The notes under the pieces: generated by a model | The model's input: the letters and a program-made list of their open reading frames with translations, nothing else | The model's database searches: none | Told to the model about the DNA's origin: nothing | Shown here: positions 17,579 through 26,556 of the stretch, piece by piece | Layout: the number at the start of each line of letters is the position of its first letter | Position numbering within the stretch: position 1 is the first letter of the stretch | Assembly (NCBI RefSeq): GCF_016836705.1 | Contig: NZ_JAFCGY010000001.1 | Coordinates: forward strand, 1,178,001-1,242,000 | DNA length: 64,000 bases | Source of the DNA: Mesorhizobium caraganae | GTDB taxonomy: Bacteria; Pseudomonadota; Alphaproteobacteria; Rhizobiales; Rhizobiaceae | Direction: 5' to 3' | Made by a program: the position numbers and the translations under genes

Positions 17579-17626
17579 AAGCTGCGTTAGCATTCCTTTG
17601 GGTGGGCCAACAGCGGTCGAGTTTTC

Positions 17627-18799
17627 ATGCTGCATGTCTTGTACCTTGTGCACGACGTTTCCGACCCGGCCGTGCGCCGGCGGATCATAATGCTCAGGGC
17701 AGGCGGCGCGCGGGTCACATTGGCCGGCTTCCGTCGGACCACAAATGCTGTTCTCGACGTCGAGGGCCTGCAGCCGATCGACCTTGGCGCGACGCGTGAC
17801 GGCCGATTCGGCCAGCGCATGGCGGCGGTCGCCAAGGCGGCGCTGTCGATAGGCTCGAAGCTTGGGGCGATGCCGAAGCCCGATCTCATCATCGCGCGCA
17901 ATCTGGAAATGCTGGCGCTGGCCAGACGTGCCAAGGCAGCCTTCCGCGGCGGCGTGCCGATTGTCTACGAATGCCTCGATATCCACCGCCTGGTGCTGCG
18001 CAACGACATGCTGGGCCGGGCGCTGCGCACCGTGGAACGCTATCTCGCCCGCGACGTAAAGCTTCTGGTGACCAGCTCGCCGGCCTTTATAGCCAATTAT
18101 TTCAAGCCGTTCGGGCAAGTCGCAGCGCCGGTGGAGCTGGTTGAAAACAAATACTTCGAAACCGCGCCGGTCTCGACGGACGACCGCTTGAAGGCGGAAA
18201 ACCCTGTCGCGCCACCTTGGCGCATCGGCTGGTTCGGTGCGCTTCGCTGCCGCCGATCGCTGGAGCTGCTGGCCGATTTCACGCGCCGCCAGGGCGGGCG
18301 CTTCGAGGTCGTCCTGCGGGGCCGTCCGGCACTCTCGGAATTCCCGGATTTCCACGCTTTTGTCGAAGCCGAGCCCTATCTCTCTTTCCGCGGCCCCTAC
18401 CGCAACCCGGAGGACATGGCGGCGATCTACGGCGAAGTGCATTTCTCCTGGGCCATCGACTTCTTCGAGGAAGGGCAGAATTCGGAATGGCTGCTGCCCA
18501 ATCGCCTCTATGAGGGCTGCCGCTTCGGCGCCGTGCCGATCTCGATGGGCAACACCGAGACCGGGCGCTTCCTCGACCAGCAGGACATTGGCGTCCTGCT
18601 GTCCGACGCCACGCCGCAGACGCTGGAAACCGCACTTGGCCGCATGGACCAAGAGCGCTTCGGCAAGGCCAAGGCGCGCGTTCTGGCCCGCAATCCGAGG
18701 ACATGGAGCTACGACCGCAGCGACTGCCGCGCCTTTGTCGACCGGCTGCGCGGCCTGGTGGTTTCACCCGGCTCCTTCGTCACCGAGGCACTGGCTTAG
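17627..18799 (+). CDS. exoL: Succinoglycan-type glycosyltransferase ExoL
   Basis: A 390-residue GT-B transferase whose N-terminus MLHVLYLVHDVSDPAVRRRI and GGARVTLAGFRR are characteristic of ExoL, which adds an early glucose to the lipid-linked octasaccharide. The donor half includes WRIGWFGALRCRRSL and NRLYEGCRFGAVPIS. It opens the exoL-A-M-O series. The gene's 5' end and promoter are duplicated at 10373-10504. The assignment rests on N-terminal recognition plus exact neighbour order. Confidence 0.85.
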   Translation: MLHVLYLVHDVSDPAVRRRIIMLRAGGARVTLAGFRRTTNAVLDVEGLQPIDLGATRDGRFGQRMAAVAKAALSIGSKLGAMPKPDLIIARNLEMLALARRAKAAFRGGVPIVYECLDIHRLVLRNDMLGRALRTVERYLARDVKLLVTSSPAFIANYFKPFGQVAAPVELVENKYFETAPVSTDDRLKAENPVAPPWRIGWFGALRCRRSLELLADFTRRQGGRFEVVLRGRPALSEFPDFHAFVEAEPYLSFRGPYRNPEDMAAIYGEVHFSWAIDFFEEGQNSEWLLPNRLYEGCRFGAVPISMGNTETGRFLDQQDIGVLLSDATPQTLETALGRMDQERFGKAKARVLARNPRTWSYDRSDCRAFVDRLRGLVVSPGSFVTEALA

Positions 18800-18843
18800 G
18801 GATGATTGGCGATGACAAAAATACAGAACGCAGGAAGGCACCG

Positions 18844-19842
18844 ATGACGCAAACGAAAGCGCTTCCGCCAAGCCTGATCATTATCCCGTGCCTGAACGAG
18901 GCGGCGCATATCGGGGCGCTGCTCGAGCAACTGAGGCCAGCCTCGCTAAGGCTCGGCGCCCGCATCGTCGTTGCCGACGGCGGCAGCACCGACGGCACTT
19001 TGGCCATCGTCGAGGCGGTTGCGGCCAAGAACCCCCAGGTCATCCTCCTGCACAACCCAAAGCGCATCCAGAGCGCCGCGATCAACCTCGCCGTCGCCAG
19101 CTACGGCGCCGGCGCCGAATATCTGATCCGCATCGACGCCCATGGCGGCTATCCCGCCGATTATTGCGACCGGCTGGTCGAGGAGGCGCTGGCCACATCA
19201 GCCGATTCGGTCGTCGTCTCGATGCTGACCAGCGGCAGCGGCGTGGTGCAGAAAGCGGTCGCGGCGGCGCAAAATTCCAAGCTCGGCACCGGCGGCTCCA
19301 AGCACAGGCACCTCTCGGCCGGCGAATGGGTCGACCATGGTCATCACGCGCTGATCCGGATTTCGGCCTTCACCGCGGTCGGTGGCTATGATGAGACCTT
19401 CAGCCACAATGAGGATGCCGAGTTCGACTACCGGCTGCGCCAGGCCGGTTATCGCATCTGGATGAGCGGCAAGACGCAGATGATCTACTATCCACGTTCC
19501 TCGCTGAAGGGCCTGTATTTCCAATATCTCGGCTATGGCCGCGGCCGCGCCAAGAATGTGCTCAAGCATCGCATGATCCCAAAGGTACGGCAGATGATCC
19601 CGCTTCTGGTGGCGCCTGTCGTTCTTCTCGCGGCATTTTCCTTCATCCACTGGCTGGCGGCGGTGCCGCTGCTGGTCTGGGGCTCGGTGTGTCTCGGCTA
19701 TGGCGTGTGGACCGCGATTGCCCAGCGCAACCCCAACAATGTGCTGACCGGCATTTCGGCGATGGTCATGCATTTCGGCTGGTCGGTCGGGTTTTGGCTG
19801 CAACTGCTCGGGGCGGGATCGCAGCGCAAGGTGGCGTCATGA
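18844..19842 (+). CDS. exoA: Succinoglycan-type glycosyltransferase ExoA
   Basis: A 332-residue GT2 enzyme starting after AGGAAGG. PSLIIIPCLNEAAHIG, VVADGGSTDGT and IRIDAHGGYP mark the nucleotide fold and DxH metal site. Two C-terminal hydrophobic helices (MIPLLVAPVVLLAAFSFIH and a following pair) anchor it to the inner membrane, as in ExoA, which forms the beta-1,3 link after galactose. ATGA joins it to exoM. Gene order supports the name. Confidence 0.88.
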   Translation: MTQTKALPPSLIIIPCLNEAAHIGALLEQLRPASLRLGARIVVADGGSTDGTLAIVEAVAAKNPQVILLHNPKRIQSAAINLAVASYGAGAEYLIRIDAHGGYPADYCDRLVEEALATSADSVVVSMLTSGSGVVQKAVAAAQNSKLGTGGSKHRHLSAGEWVDHGHHALIRISAFTAVGGYDETFSHNEDAEFDYRLRQAGYRIWMSGKTQMIYYPRSSLKGLYFQYLGYGRGRAKNVLKHRMIPKVRQMIPLLVAPVVLLAAFSFIHWLAAVPLLVWGSVCLGYGVWTAIAQRNPNNVLTGISAMVMHFGWSVGFWLQLLGAGSQRKVAS

Positions 19843-20789
19843 GCATGGCCTCGAGGGATCGCCGCATCGATGTTTGCGTCTGCACGTTTCGCCGGCCGGA
19901 ACTGGCCGACACGCTGCGCTCGCTCGCTGCCATGGACATACCTGCCGGCTTCGGCATCGGCGTCATCGTTGCCGACAATGACGACGAGCCGACCGCCGAG
20001 TCGCTGGTGATCGAGCTGGCGCGGGAATTGAAGCTGCTGGTCCGCTACCGGCACGCCCCGGCACGCAACATCTCGGTCGCCCGCAACGCCTGTCTTGACA
20101 CCAGCACGGCGGATTTTGTCGCCTTCATCGACGATGATGAGACCGCCTCCGCGCAATGGCTTGCCGAGCTGGTCGCCACCGCCGAGACCAGCGGCGCCGA
20201 GGCCGTGCTCGGTCCGGTGCGGGCGCTCTACCGCGCGGACGCGCCGGACTGGATGCGCAAGGGCGATTTCCATTCGACCTTGCCGGTCTGGGTGCAGGGC
20301 GAAATCCGCACCGGCTACACCTGCAACGTGCTGCTCAGAATGGGCGCCGACAGCCTGCGCGACCGGCGTTTTAGCCTGGCGCGCGGCCAAAGCGGCGGCG
20401 AGGACACTGAATTCTTCGATCGCATGGTCAGGGACGGTGGCCGCATCGCCTTCGCGCCGGAAGCATGGGTCGAGGAAGTAGTGCCTTCCGCCCGTGCCGC
20501 GTTCGACTGGCTGCGCCGCCGCCGCTTCCGCTTCGGCCAAACACATGGCCATCTCATCGGCCAAAATGCCGGTGCTGCCAGACGCATGAAGGACGTCGGA
20601 CTTGCCTCGGCCAAGGCCGCCTACTGCTTCGGCATGGCGGCGCTCACCGCGATCAGCCCGGTTCGCCGCAACCGCAGCGTGCTGCGCGGCATCATGCATG
20701 TCGGCGTCGTCAGCGGCCTGGTCGGTATCAGCGAGATCCGTCAATATGGCCTGCCATCCCCGCAGCAAGGAGGCAAGCGTGCAGCCTGA
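19839..20789 (+). CDS. exoM: Succinoglycan-type glycosyltransferase ExoM
   Basis: A 316-residue GT2 enzyme. IDVCVCTFRRPELADTL, VADNDDEPTAES, ARNISVARNACL and FIDDDE are typical of ExoM, a beta-1,4-glucosyltransferase of the repeat unit. GGEDTEFFDRMVRDG is the C-terminal ED motif. It overlaps exoA by four bases and exoO by eleven, so translation of the three is coupled. Confidence 0.88.
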   Translation: MSMASRDRRIDVCVCTFRRPELADTLRSLAAMDIPAGFGIGVIVADNDDEPTAESLVIELARELKLLVRYRHAPARNISVARNACLDTSTADFVAFIDDDETASAQWLAELVATAETSGAEAVLGPVRALYRADAPDWMRKGDFHSTLPVWVQGEIRTGYTCNVLLRMGADSLRDRRFSLARGQSGGEDTEFFDRMVRDGGRIAFAPEAWVEEVVPSARAAFDWLRRRRFRFGQTHGHLIGQNAGAARRMKDVGLASAKAAYCFGMAALTAISPVRRNRSVLRGIMHVGVVSGLVGISEIRQYGLPSPQQGGKRAA

Positions 20790-21729
20790 CGTCTCCTTTG
20801 TCATCGCCGCCTACAATGCCGCGGCCACGCTTGACCGGGCGATCGTCAGCGCCATGGCCCAGCGCGATGTGAGCGTCGAAATCATCGTCGTCGACGACCA
20901 GTCGCGCGACAACACGCTCGACGTCGCAAGAGCCTACCCGCAGGACACCGTCCGCGTCGTCGCATTGCCCGCAAACCGCGGACCGGGCGGCGCCAGGAAT
21001 GCCGGGCTCGAGCTGGCTTCCGGCCGCTGGGTCGCGGTGCTCGATTCAGACGATGCCGTCCTTCCCGGGCGGCTTTCCGCCATGATCGCGCGGGCGGAAA
21101 AGGCAGGCGCTGTGATCGCCGTCGACAACCTCCAGGTGGTGCGCGAGGACGGCGTTGCCGAAGCGACGATGTTCCCCGCCGAATATCTGGAAGGCCTGCG
21201 TGAAATCACGCTCGCCGACTACATCGCCGGCAACATCGTTTTCGAATCCACGTTCAATCTTGGCTACCTCAAGCCGATCTTCCAGCGCCGCTTCCTGACC
21301 GAAAACGGGCTCCGCTATGATGAAAATCTGAGCATCGGCGAGGATTACATCCTGCTCGCCAACGCGCTGGCCAAAGGCGGCAAATGCGTGGTCGAGCCGA
21401 CGACCGGCTATATCTACCACATCCGCACAGGCTCAATCTCGCGTGTGCTCGAACTTCACCATGTCGAGGCGATGCGCAAGGCCGATGCGGTCTTCGCGGA
21501 GACCAATTCCATGGACGCGGCTGCCGCGGCCGCCTTCGCCAGGCGCGCCCGCAGCCTGCGCAAGGCGGCATCGTTCCTGTCGCTGGTCCAGCACATTAAG
21601 GCGCGCTCGCCGTTGAAGGCGATACGCACCGCGCTAAGTGATCCGGCAGCTGTCAGGCATATGTCGATGCCGATCGCCGTCCGGCTGCGGAGGGTTGCGG
21701 CACAGTTTGCCGTGGGGACGGGGAGATGA
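20779..21729 (+). CDS. exoO: Succinoglycan-type glycosyltransferase ExoO
   Basis: A 316-residue GT2 enzyme starting at GTG 20779, with AAGGAGG six bases upstream. PDVSFVIAAYNAAATLDRAI, IIVVDDQS and VLDSDDAVLPG give the donor site, and RYDENLSIGEDYILLANA is the ED motif shared with the protein at 3796. ExoO adds a beta-1,6-linked glucose. It is the last gene of the coupled exoA-M-O group; a palindromic repeat separates it from exoN. Confidence 0.87.
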   Translation: MQPDVSFVIAAYNAAATLDRAIVSAMAQRDVSVEIIVVDDQSRDNTLDVARAYPQDTVRVVALPANRGPGGARNAGLELASGRWVAVLDSDDAVLPGRLSAMIARAEKAGAVIAVDNLQVVREDGVAEATMFPAEYLEGLREITLADYIAGNIVFESTFNLGYLKPIFQRRFLTENGLRYDENLSIGEDYILLANALAKGGKCVVEPTTGYIYHIRTGSISRVLELHHVEAMRKADAVFAETNSMDAAAAAAFARRARSLRKAASFLSLVQHIKARSPLKAIRTALSDPAAVRHMSMPIAVRLRRVAAQFAVGTGR

Positions 21730-21742
21730 AGCATGCGGGCCA

Positions 21743-21814
21743 GAGCATGATCCCGAAAGTGGGAACCGGTTTTCTCGGACAAAACGGTTCCCGTTTTGTC
21801 CAGAGATCATGCTC
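21743..21814. repeat. Palindromic intergenic repeat, GAGCATGATC family
   Basis: Outer arms GAGCATGATC and GATCATGCTC and inner arms GGGAACCG and CGGTTCCC make a long two-part palindrome between exoO and exoN. I recognise this type as a dispersed short repeat of Mesorhizobium and relatives. Related elements occur at 50922 and 60526. It may act as a transcript-end structure for exoO. Confidence 0.75.
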
Positions 21815-21870
21815 CAACTATGAACCGGCTGGCGATAGGTAGAAATCTTTTCTCTCAGAAGGAATACCAG

Positions 21871-22767
21871 ATGCAGAAAGTCAGGAAGGCAGTCATCCCG
21901 GTGGCGGGGCTCGGAACACGGTTCCTGCCGGCGACCAAATCGATGCCCAAGGAAATGCTGCCCGTGGTCGACCGGCCCGTCGTCCAATATGCCGTGGACG
22001 AGGCTTTCGAAGCCGGCATCGAGCACATTGTGTTCGTCACCGGCCGCAACAAGGCTGTCATCGAGGACTATTTCGACCTGCATCCTGAACTGATCGGAAC
22101 GCTTGAGCAGACCGGCAAGAAGACCCAGCTGGAGGCGCTCGAAAGCATGCTGCCGGTGGCGGGCGCGACTAGCTTCATCCGCCAGCAGTCGCCGCAAGGC
22201 CTCGGCCATGCGGTGTGGTGCGCGCGCGAAGTCATCGGCGACGAGCCGTTTGCGCTCCTGCTTCCCGACATGGTGTCGTTCGGCAGCCGCGGCTGCCTGG
22301 CCGAAACCGTCGATCTCTATCAGCAGACCGGCGGCAACGTCATCGCCGTTGAACGCTGCGACCCGTCTGAGACCAGCAAATACGGCATTGTCGGCCGGGG
22401 CGCTGAAGCCGGCGGCGGCTTCGAGGTGACGGCGATGGTGGAAAAGCCGGCGCCGGCCAACGCGCCGTCGAATTACTACATCAACGGCCGCTACATCCTG
22501 CAGCCCGAGATATTCTCACTGCTCGGCAACCAGCAGCGCGGCGCCGGCAACGAAATCCAGCTTACCGACGCCATGGTCCGCCTGTCGAAAAGCCAGTCTT
22601 TCTACGCCCAGCCCTTCAACGGCCGCATGTTCGACTGCGGCTCCAAGGAAGGCTTCATAGAGGCCACCATCGCCTTCGCGCTGGCGCGCGACGACATGAA
22701 GGGGCCGGTGCTGGAAATGCTGCAGGCGTTCGTGCGGTCGCATGAGCGTCAGGAAGTGGCCGCATAA
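21871..22767 (+). CDS. exoN: UTP-glucose-1-phosphate uridylyltransferase
   Basis: A 298-residue GalU/ExoN enzyme making UDP-glucose from UTP and glucose-1-phosphate. [20 protein letters not shown] is the nucleotide-binding loop, and [13 protein letters not shown] and EKPAP are conserved. UDP-glucose feeds the glucosyltransferases and the UDP-glucose dehydrogenase at 6401. The start has AAGGA about eight bases upstream. Confidence 0.92.
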   Translation: MQKVRKAVIPVAGLGTRFLPATKSMPKEMLPVVDRPVVQYAVDEAFEAGIEHIVFVTGRNKAVIEDYFDLHPELIGTLEQTGKKTQLEALESMLPVAGATSFIRQQSPQGLGHAVWCAREVIGDEPFALLLPDMVSFGSRGCLAETVDLYQQTGGNVIAVERCDPSETSKYGIVGRGAEAGGGFEVTAMVEKPAPANAPSNYYINGRYILQPEIFSLLGNQQRGAGNEIQLTDAMVRLSKSQSFYAQPFNGRMFDCGSKEGFIEATIAFALARDDMKGPVLEMLQAFVRSHERQEVAA

Positions 22768-22949
22768 TGCCCATCTTTCGAGGGCATATGCGTTTGGACG
22801 ATGGCGCAGCCCATGCCTGCGCGCCTGGCCCTTCAGGCCCGGCGCCAGATGGCACGAAGCTTGCGTTGCATATCTCGCCCCCGATCTCCGCAGCTTCGGG
22901 CGAGAAGCCCGTCTCGCTCCGGCGCCTGTAACCTAGAATTGGACCGAAG

Positions 22950-25328
22950 ATGAATTATGCCAGCTTTCCTCTCGACAAGAGGATGCCATTGCCCAACACC
23001 GATCAGGAAAAGGGTGAAGATTTCATCGACGTCGAGCGCCTGCTTGGCATGGCGGCGCGGCAGGTCAAGGTGGTGGCGGTCTGCGCCATCATCGGCCTGT
23101 TCATGGGCGTGCTTTATCTGCAGACCACGCCCAAGCAATACATGTCGGTGGCCAGCGTGCTGATCGACGAAGGCCTGAACAAGGTGGTCGACGACATCTC
23201 GGCTACATCCGTCACCATGCAGACCGACGCCGCCCTTCTCAGCCAGATCGAAATCATCAACTCGGCGCGGCTGGCCTCAGTGGTGGTCGACAAGCTGAAG
23301 CTTGACCAGAACGCGGAGTTCATGAACCCGCCGCAATCGGCCCTGGCCAAGGGCATCGGCTTCGTGCGCGGCGTGGTCGGCTATTTCCGCTCAAGTTCCG
23401 CCGACCAGATTCCCGGCATGGAAAATGTCGATGAAGCGACGCGCCAGGCGATGATGCAGACGGCGCGCCATGACTATGCTGTGCTGAAGCTGCAGAGCGA
23501 GGTGCTGGCACAGCGCACCGGCCGCAGCTATGTGATTGCCATCGGTTACCAATCGACAAATCCGGCGCTGGCCACCGCCATCACCAAGGCCTATGCCGAC
23601 GCCTATCTCGCCGACCAGCTCAACGCCAGCTTCGACGCCACCGAGCGCGCGGCGGTCTGGCTGCAGGGCCGGCTGACCGAACTTCGGCAAAACTCGCAGG
23701 CAGCGGCGCTCGCGGTCGAGAAGTTCAGGTCCGAGCACGGCCTGGCCGCCAACAGTGACGGCCAGCTGATCAGCGACAAGCAGATCGCCGACCTCACCGC
23801 CCAACTGATCGTCGCGCAGGCCGATACGGCGCGCGCCGGCGCCCGCTACCAGCAATACAAGGCCATCGTCGAAAGCGGTTCCGACAACGCCTTCAACGAT
23901 TCCGCCATATCGAGCGACCAGCCGGCGAGCTCGGTCATTGCAACGCTCAAGACCCGCTATCTCACAGTCGCCAAGCGGCTGCAGGACGTGACGGCCAATT
24001 TCGGCGCCGAGCATCCGCAAGCCGTGGCGCTGGCCAAGGAGAAGGCCGATCTGTCGACACAGATTTTCGGCGAGTTGAAGCAGCTGACCGAAAGCTATCG
24101 CAACGAATATGAAGTGGCTCTGTCGCGCGAGACGGCGTTGAGGCAGAAGATCGCCGACGCCGCCGGCAAGAGCTCCGTCGACAACCAGAGCCAAGTCAAG
24201 CTGCGCGAACTCGACCAGCAGGCGCAGGCGCTGACCACGCTCTACCAGACCTTCCTCGGCCGCTATGAGGAAGCCTCGCAGCAGCAGTCCTTCCCGGTCG
24301 GCAAGGTCCGCATCATCTCGGATGCGTCAGCACCGCTTTCCGCCTCGAGCCCGCGCACCTCCAGGGTGCTGGCGCTTGCGCTGGTGCTTGGCGTGCTGCT
24401 CGGCGCCGGCTTTGGCGGCCTGAACGAGTTCAACGAGCGGTTCTTCAGGACCGGCGAGGACGTTCGCGATCGCGTCGGCCTCAAATTCCTGGGTTATCTG
24501 CCGACGATCGGCGGCAGGCTGAGCAAGGATGCCGATGAGGGTGCGGCGGATGCCAAAGGCACCAACACCTTGTCGGCGGCCGAGAAACGGGCGCGCATGC
24601 GGGTCAGCGTCGATGCGCCTGCATCGATGTTCTCCGAAACGCTGCGCAACGCCAAGATCGCCTTCGACGTCGTCATGGAAGGGCAAGGCAGCCGGGTCAT
24701 CGGTGTGATCTCGATCCTGCCTGGCGAGGGCAAGTCGACGGTCGCCGCCAATCTGGCCGGATTGCTTGCCGCCAACGGTTCGAAAACCCTTTTGATCGAC
24801 GCCGATCTGCGCAATCCGGGCCTCAGCCGCAACCTCGGCATGGAGGCCGAGCAAGGGCTGATGGAAGCCGTGGTCAACGGCCAGACGTGGCAGTCGGTCG
24901 GCAAGGTCGACCGCCAGACCAAACTGGCGATCATCCCGGCCGTGCTGCGCGGCCAGTTCTCGCACACCAGCGAGCTGCTTTCGTCGGCCGGCATGCGGCG
25001 TTTCATCGACAACGCCAAGGAGACGTTCGAGTACATCGTCGTCGACCTGCCGCCGCTCGGTCCCGTGGTCGACGCCAAGGCCTTCGCGCCGCTGGTCGAC
25101 GGTTTCGTGCTGGTCGCCGAATGGGGCCGCACACCGCGCGCCATGGTGCGCTCGCTGCTGGAACAGGAGCCCTATGTTGCCAACAAGATCGTCGGCGCCG
25201 TGCTCAACAAGGTCGACCTGAAGAAGCTGGCGAAATACGGCTCGCTCGGCGGCTCGGAGAAATTCTTCGACCGCTATTCGACCTACTATCTCGAAAAGTC
25301 GGATCTGCGCGCCAAGACGGCGGCGTGA
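22950..25328 (+). CDS. exoP: Exopolysaccharide co-polymerase / BY-kinase ExoP
   Basis: A 792-residue inner-membrane protein with an N-terminal Wzz domain between helices near residues 41-57 and 472-488, coiled-coil periplasmic segments, and a C-terminal tyrosine-kinase domain. Walker A is LPGEGKST (about 590), A' is LLIDADLRNP (about 615) and Walker B is YIVVDLPP (about 697). The C-terminal tail has several Tyr (FFDRYSTYYLEKSD) for autophosphorylation. ExoP controls chain length and export. About 180 bases separate it from exoN, so it may have its own promoter. Confidence 0.9.
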   Translation: MNYASFPLDKRMPLPNTDQEKGEDFIDVERLLGMAARQVKVVAVCAIIGLFMGVLYLQTTPKQYMSVASVLIDEGLNKVVDDISATSVTMQTDAALLSQIEIINSARLASVVVDKLKLDQNAEFMNPPQSALAKGIGFVRGVVGYFRSSSADQIPGMENVDEATRQAMMQTARHDYAVLKLQSEVLAQRTGRSYVIAIGYQSTNPALATAITKAYADAYLADQLNASFDATERAAVWLQGRLTELRQNSQAAALAVEKFRSEHGLAANSDGQLISDKQIADLTAQLIVAQADTARAGARYQQYKAIVESGSDNAFNDSAISSDQPASSVIATLKTRYLTVAKRLQDVTANFGAEHPQAVALAKEKADLSTQIFGELKQLTESYRNEYEVALSRETALRQKIADAAGKSSVDNQSQVKLRELDQQAQALTTLYQTFLGRYEEASQQQSFPVGKVRIISDASAPLSASSPRTSRVLALALVLGVLLGAGFGGLNEFNERFFRTGEDVRDRVGLKFLGYLPTIGGRLSKDADEGAADAKGTNTLSAAEKRARMRVSVDAPASMFSETLRNAKIAFDVVMEGQGSRVIGVISILPGEGKSTVAANLAGLLAANGSKTLLIDADLRNPGLSRNLGMEAEQGLMEAVVNGQTWQSVGKVDRQTKLAIIPAVLRGQFSHTSELLSSAGMRRFIDNAKETFEYIVVDLPPLGPVVDAKAFAPLVDGFVLVAEWGRTPRAMVRSLLEQEPYVANKIVGAVLNKVDLKKLAKYGSLGGSEKFFDRYSTYYLEKSDLRAKTAA

Positions 25329-25338
25329 AGTCGTTGTA

Positions 25339-25366
25339 GCAGCTCAGCGTCAAACGCTGGGCTGCT
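25339..25366 (+). terminator. Terminator-like hairpin after exoP
   Basis: GCAGCTCAGCGT pairs with ACGCTGGGCTGC around a CAA loop, with one G-T wobble. Only three T follow, so termination may be partial. It lies 11 bases after the exoP stop. Confidence 0.6.
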
Positions 25367-25369
25367 TTG

Positions 25370-25526
25370 ATCTCTCGCTCGCGGAATAGGGCAAGACGCC
25401 GGCGCCGGCGGTATGGCGCTGCTGGACGGCGGGTCGGGGTAATATTGCGACCCAGTCGAACATTTCGAACGGACCGGTCACATCGAGCATATCGAGATGA
25501 TCGTAAACCCGAATGCCGCTTCTCAT
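25370..25526 (-). pseudogene. Remnant of a DJ-1/PfpI-family gene
   Basis: The minus-strand frame from ATG 25526 encodes IRVYDHLDMLDVTGPFEMFD, which resembles the first strand and helix of DJ-1/PfpI proteins (LD-TGP-E-F pattern). The similarity ends within about 35 codons, no nucleophile-elbow Cys follows, and the frame closes near 25350. It appears to be the 5' fragment of a lost gene. Confidence 0.5.
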
Positions 25527-25557
25527 CCTCGCGCTCCTGGCAAGCCGCATTCAACTG

Positions 25558-26265
25558 TCAGGAAAAGATCAGCTTGCCGAATTTGTCGGCGATCCTGACG
25601 GCGGTCAGCCGGCCGGTGTGAAAGGCGCCGGTGTCGATGTCGAGCCTTCGTCCGTCGAGCCGGGGGATGTCGACCGGCGTGTGCCCATGCACAACAAAGC
25701 GGTCGAGCAGATGGGCGGCGTCGAAGAACTCGTCGCGGATGTTGAGCAGATCCTGCTCGTCCTGCGCCACAAGGTCGATGCCCGGCCTGATGCCGGCATG
25801 GACGAACACGAATTTCTCCGAACAGAGCAACACCGGCAGGCTACGCAGGAAGTCGATATGATCGACGGGGATGACCTCCCTTATGCGCCTGTCGACCTCG
25901 TCGCTGGATGCATAGAGGCTGCTGAGTCGCTCCGGATCGACGCCGTAGGAAAACAGCGTCTCGCGGCCGCCGATCGCCAGCCAGCTGTCCCGCGACAGAT
26001 AGCCGTCGAGATAGTTCAGCATAGCCACTTCATGGTTTCCCGCCAGGCAGACGCGCAAAAACCCTTTCGGCGGCGGCGCCAGCAGATGATCTAGCACGCG
26101 CGCCGATTGCGGCCCGCGATCGATATAGTCGCCAAGCATGACGATGATCTTGCGCCCGCGAAATTGGAGCCCGTCGAGCGCGATCTTCTCCTCCAGCGAC
26201 AGCAATTCCTTGTAGCAGCCATGCACGTCGCCGATCGCGTAGACGACGGTATCCTCCATATCCAT
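25558..26265 (-). CDS. Metallophosphoesterase (serine/threonine phosphatase-like)
   Basis: A 235-residue calcineurin-like phosphoesterase. The metal-site motifs appear in order: YAIGDVHGC (GDxHG), MLGDYIDRGP (GDxxDRG), CLAGNHE (GNHE) and a late VHGHTP. These match the bacterial PrpA/ApaH-like phosphatase family, acting on phosphoproteins or dinucleotides. The ATG at 26265 puts the first motif near the N-terminus, as is usual. A GTG at 26361 with AAGG upstream would add 32 Pro/Arg-rich residues and cannot be excluded. Confidence 0.85.
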   Translation of the reverse strand: MDMEDTVVYAIGDVHGCYKELLSLEEKIALDGLQFRGRKIIVMLGDYIDRGPQSARVLDHLLAPPPKGFLRVCLAGNHEVAMLNYLDGYLSRDSWLAIGGRETLFSYGVDPERLSSLYASSDEVDRRIREVIPVDHIDFLRSLPVLLCSEKFVFVHAGIRPGIDLVAQDEQDLLNIRDEFFDAAHLLDRFVVHGHTPVDIPRLDGRRLDIDTGAFHTGRLTAVRIADKFGKLIFS

Positions 26266-26556
26266 TTCCAGGCGCTCGCGCGGCGCCGGCCGAGGGGGTC
26301 TGGATCGCTGAAACAAGGCCACTGGGCTCGATGCCTGCCAAAAATCGGGTTTCGTTTTCACTGGCGCGCCTTTGTGACGCGCCAGAAATCCGTGGATACA
26401 TGGCAGGCGTTGGAAATTCCATAACGGCGGCTGCTTTCGCCGCGGGCCTCAAGGCCTGGCGATCAGACCGCCTTGTGGTCGAGCAGCAGCCGGATCCGTG
26501 GCTCAGCGGATCGCCACCACGCCTCTGTGCCGGCTCGGCCCCCGCAGCGCGAGTGG

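Larger units (their letters stand above)
17144..17626. other. Regulatory intergenic region between divergent transferase genes
   Basis: About 480 bases, less GC-rich than the flanks, without a gene I can support. It holds the boxes at 17317 and 17543 and a partial, GC-rich relative near 17234-17254 (GCACTGCAGCAGAATGCAGC). It separates the minus-strand transferase from exoL and probably carries both promoters. Confidence 0.55.
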
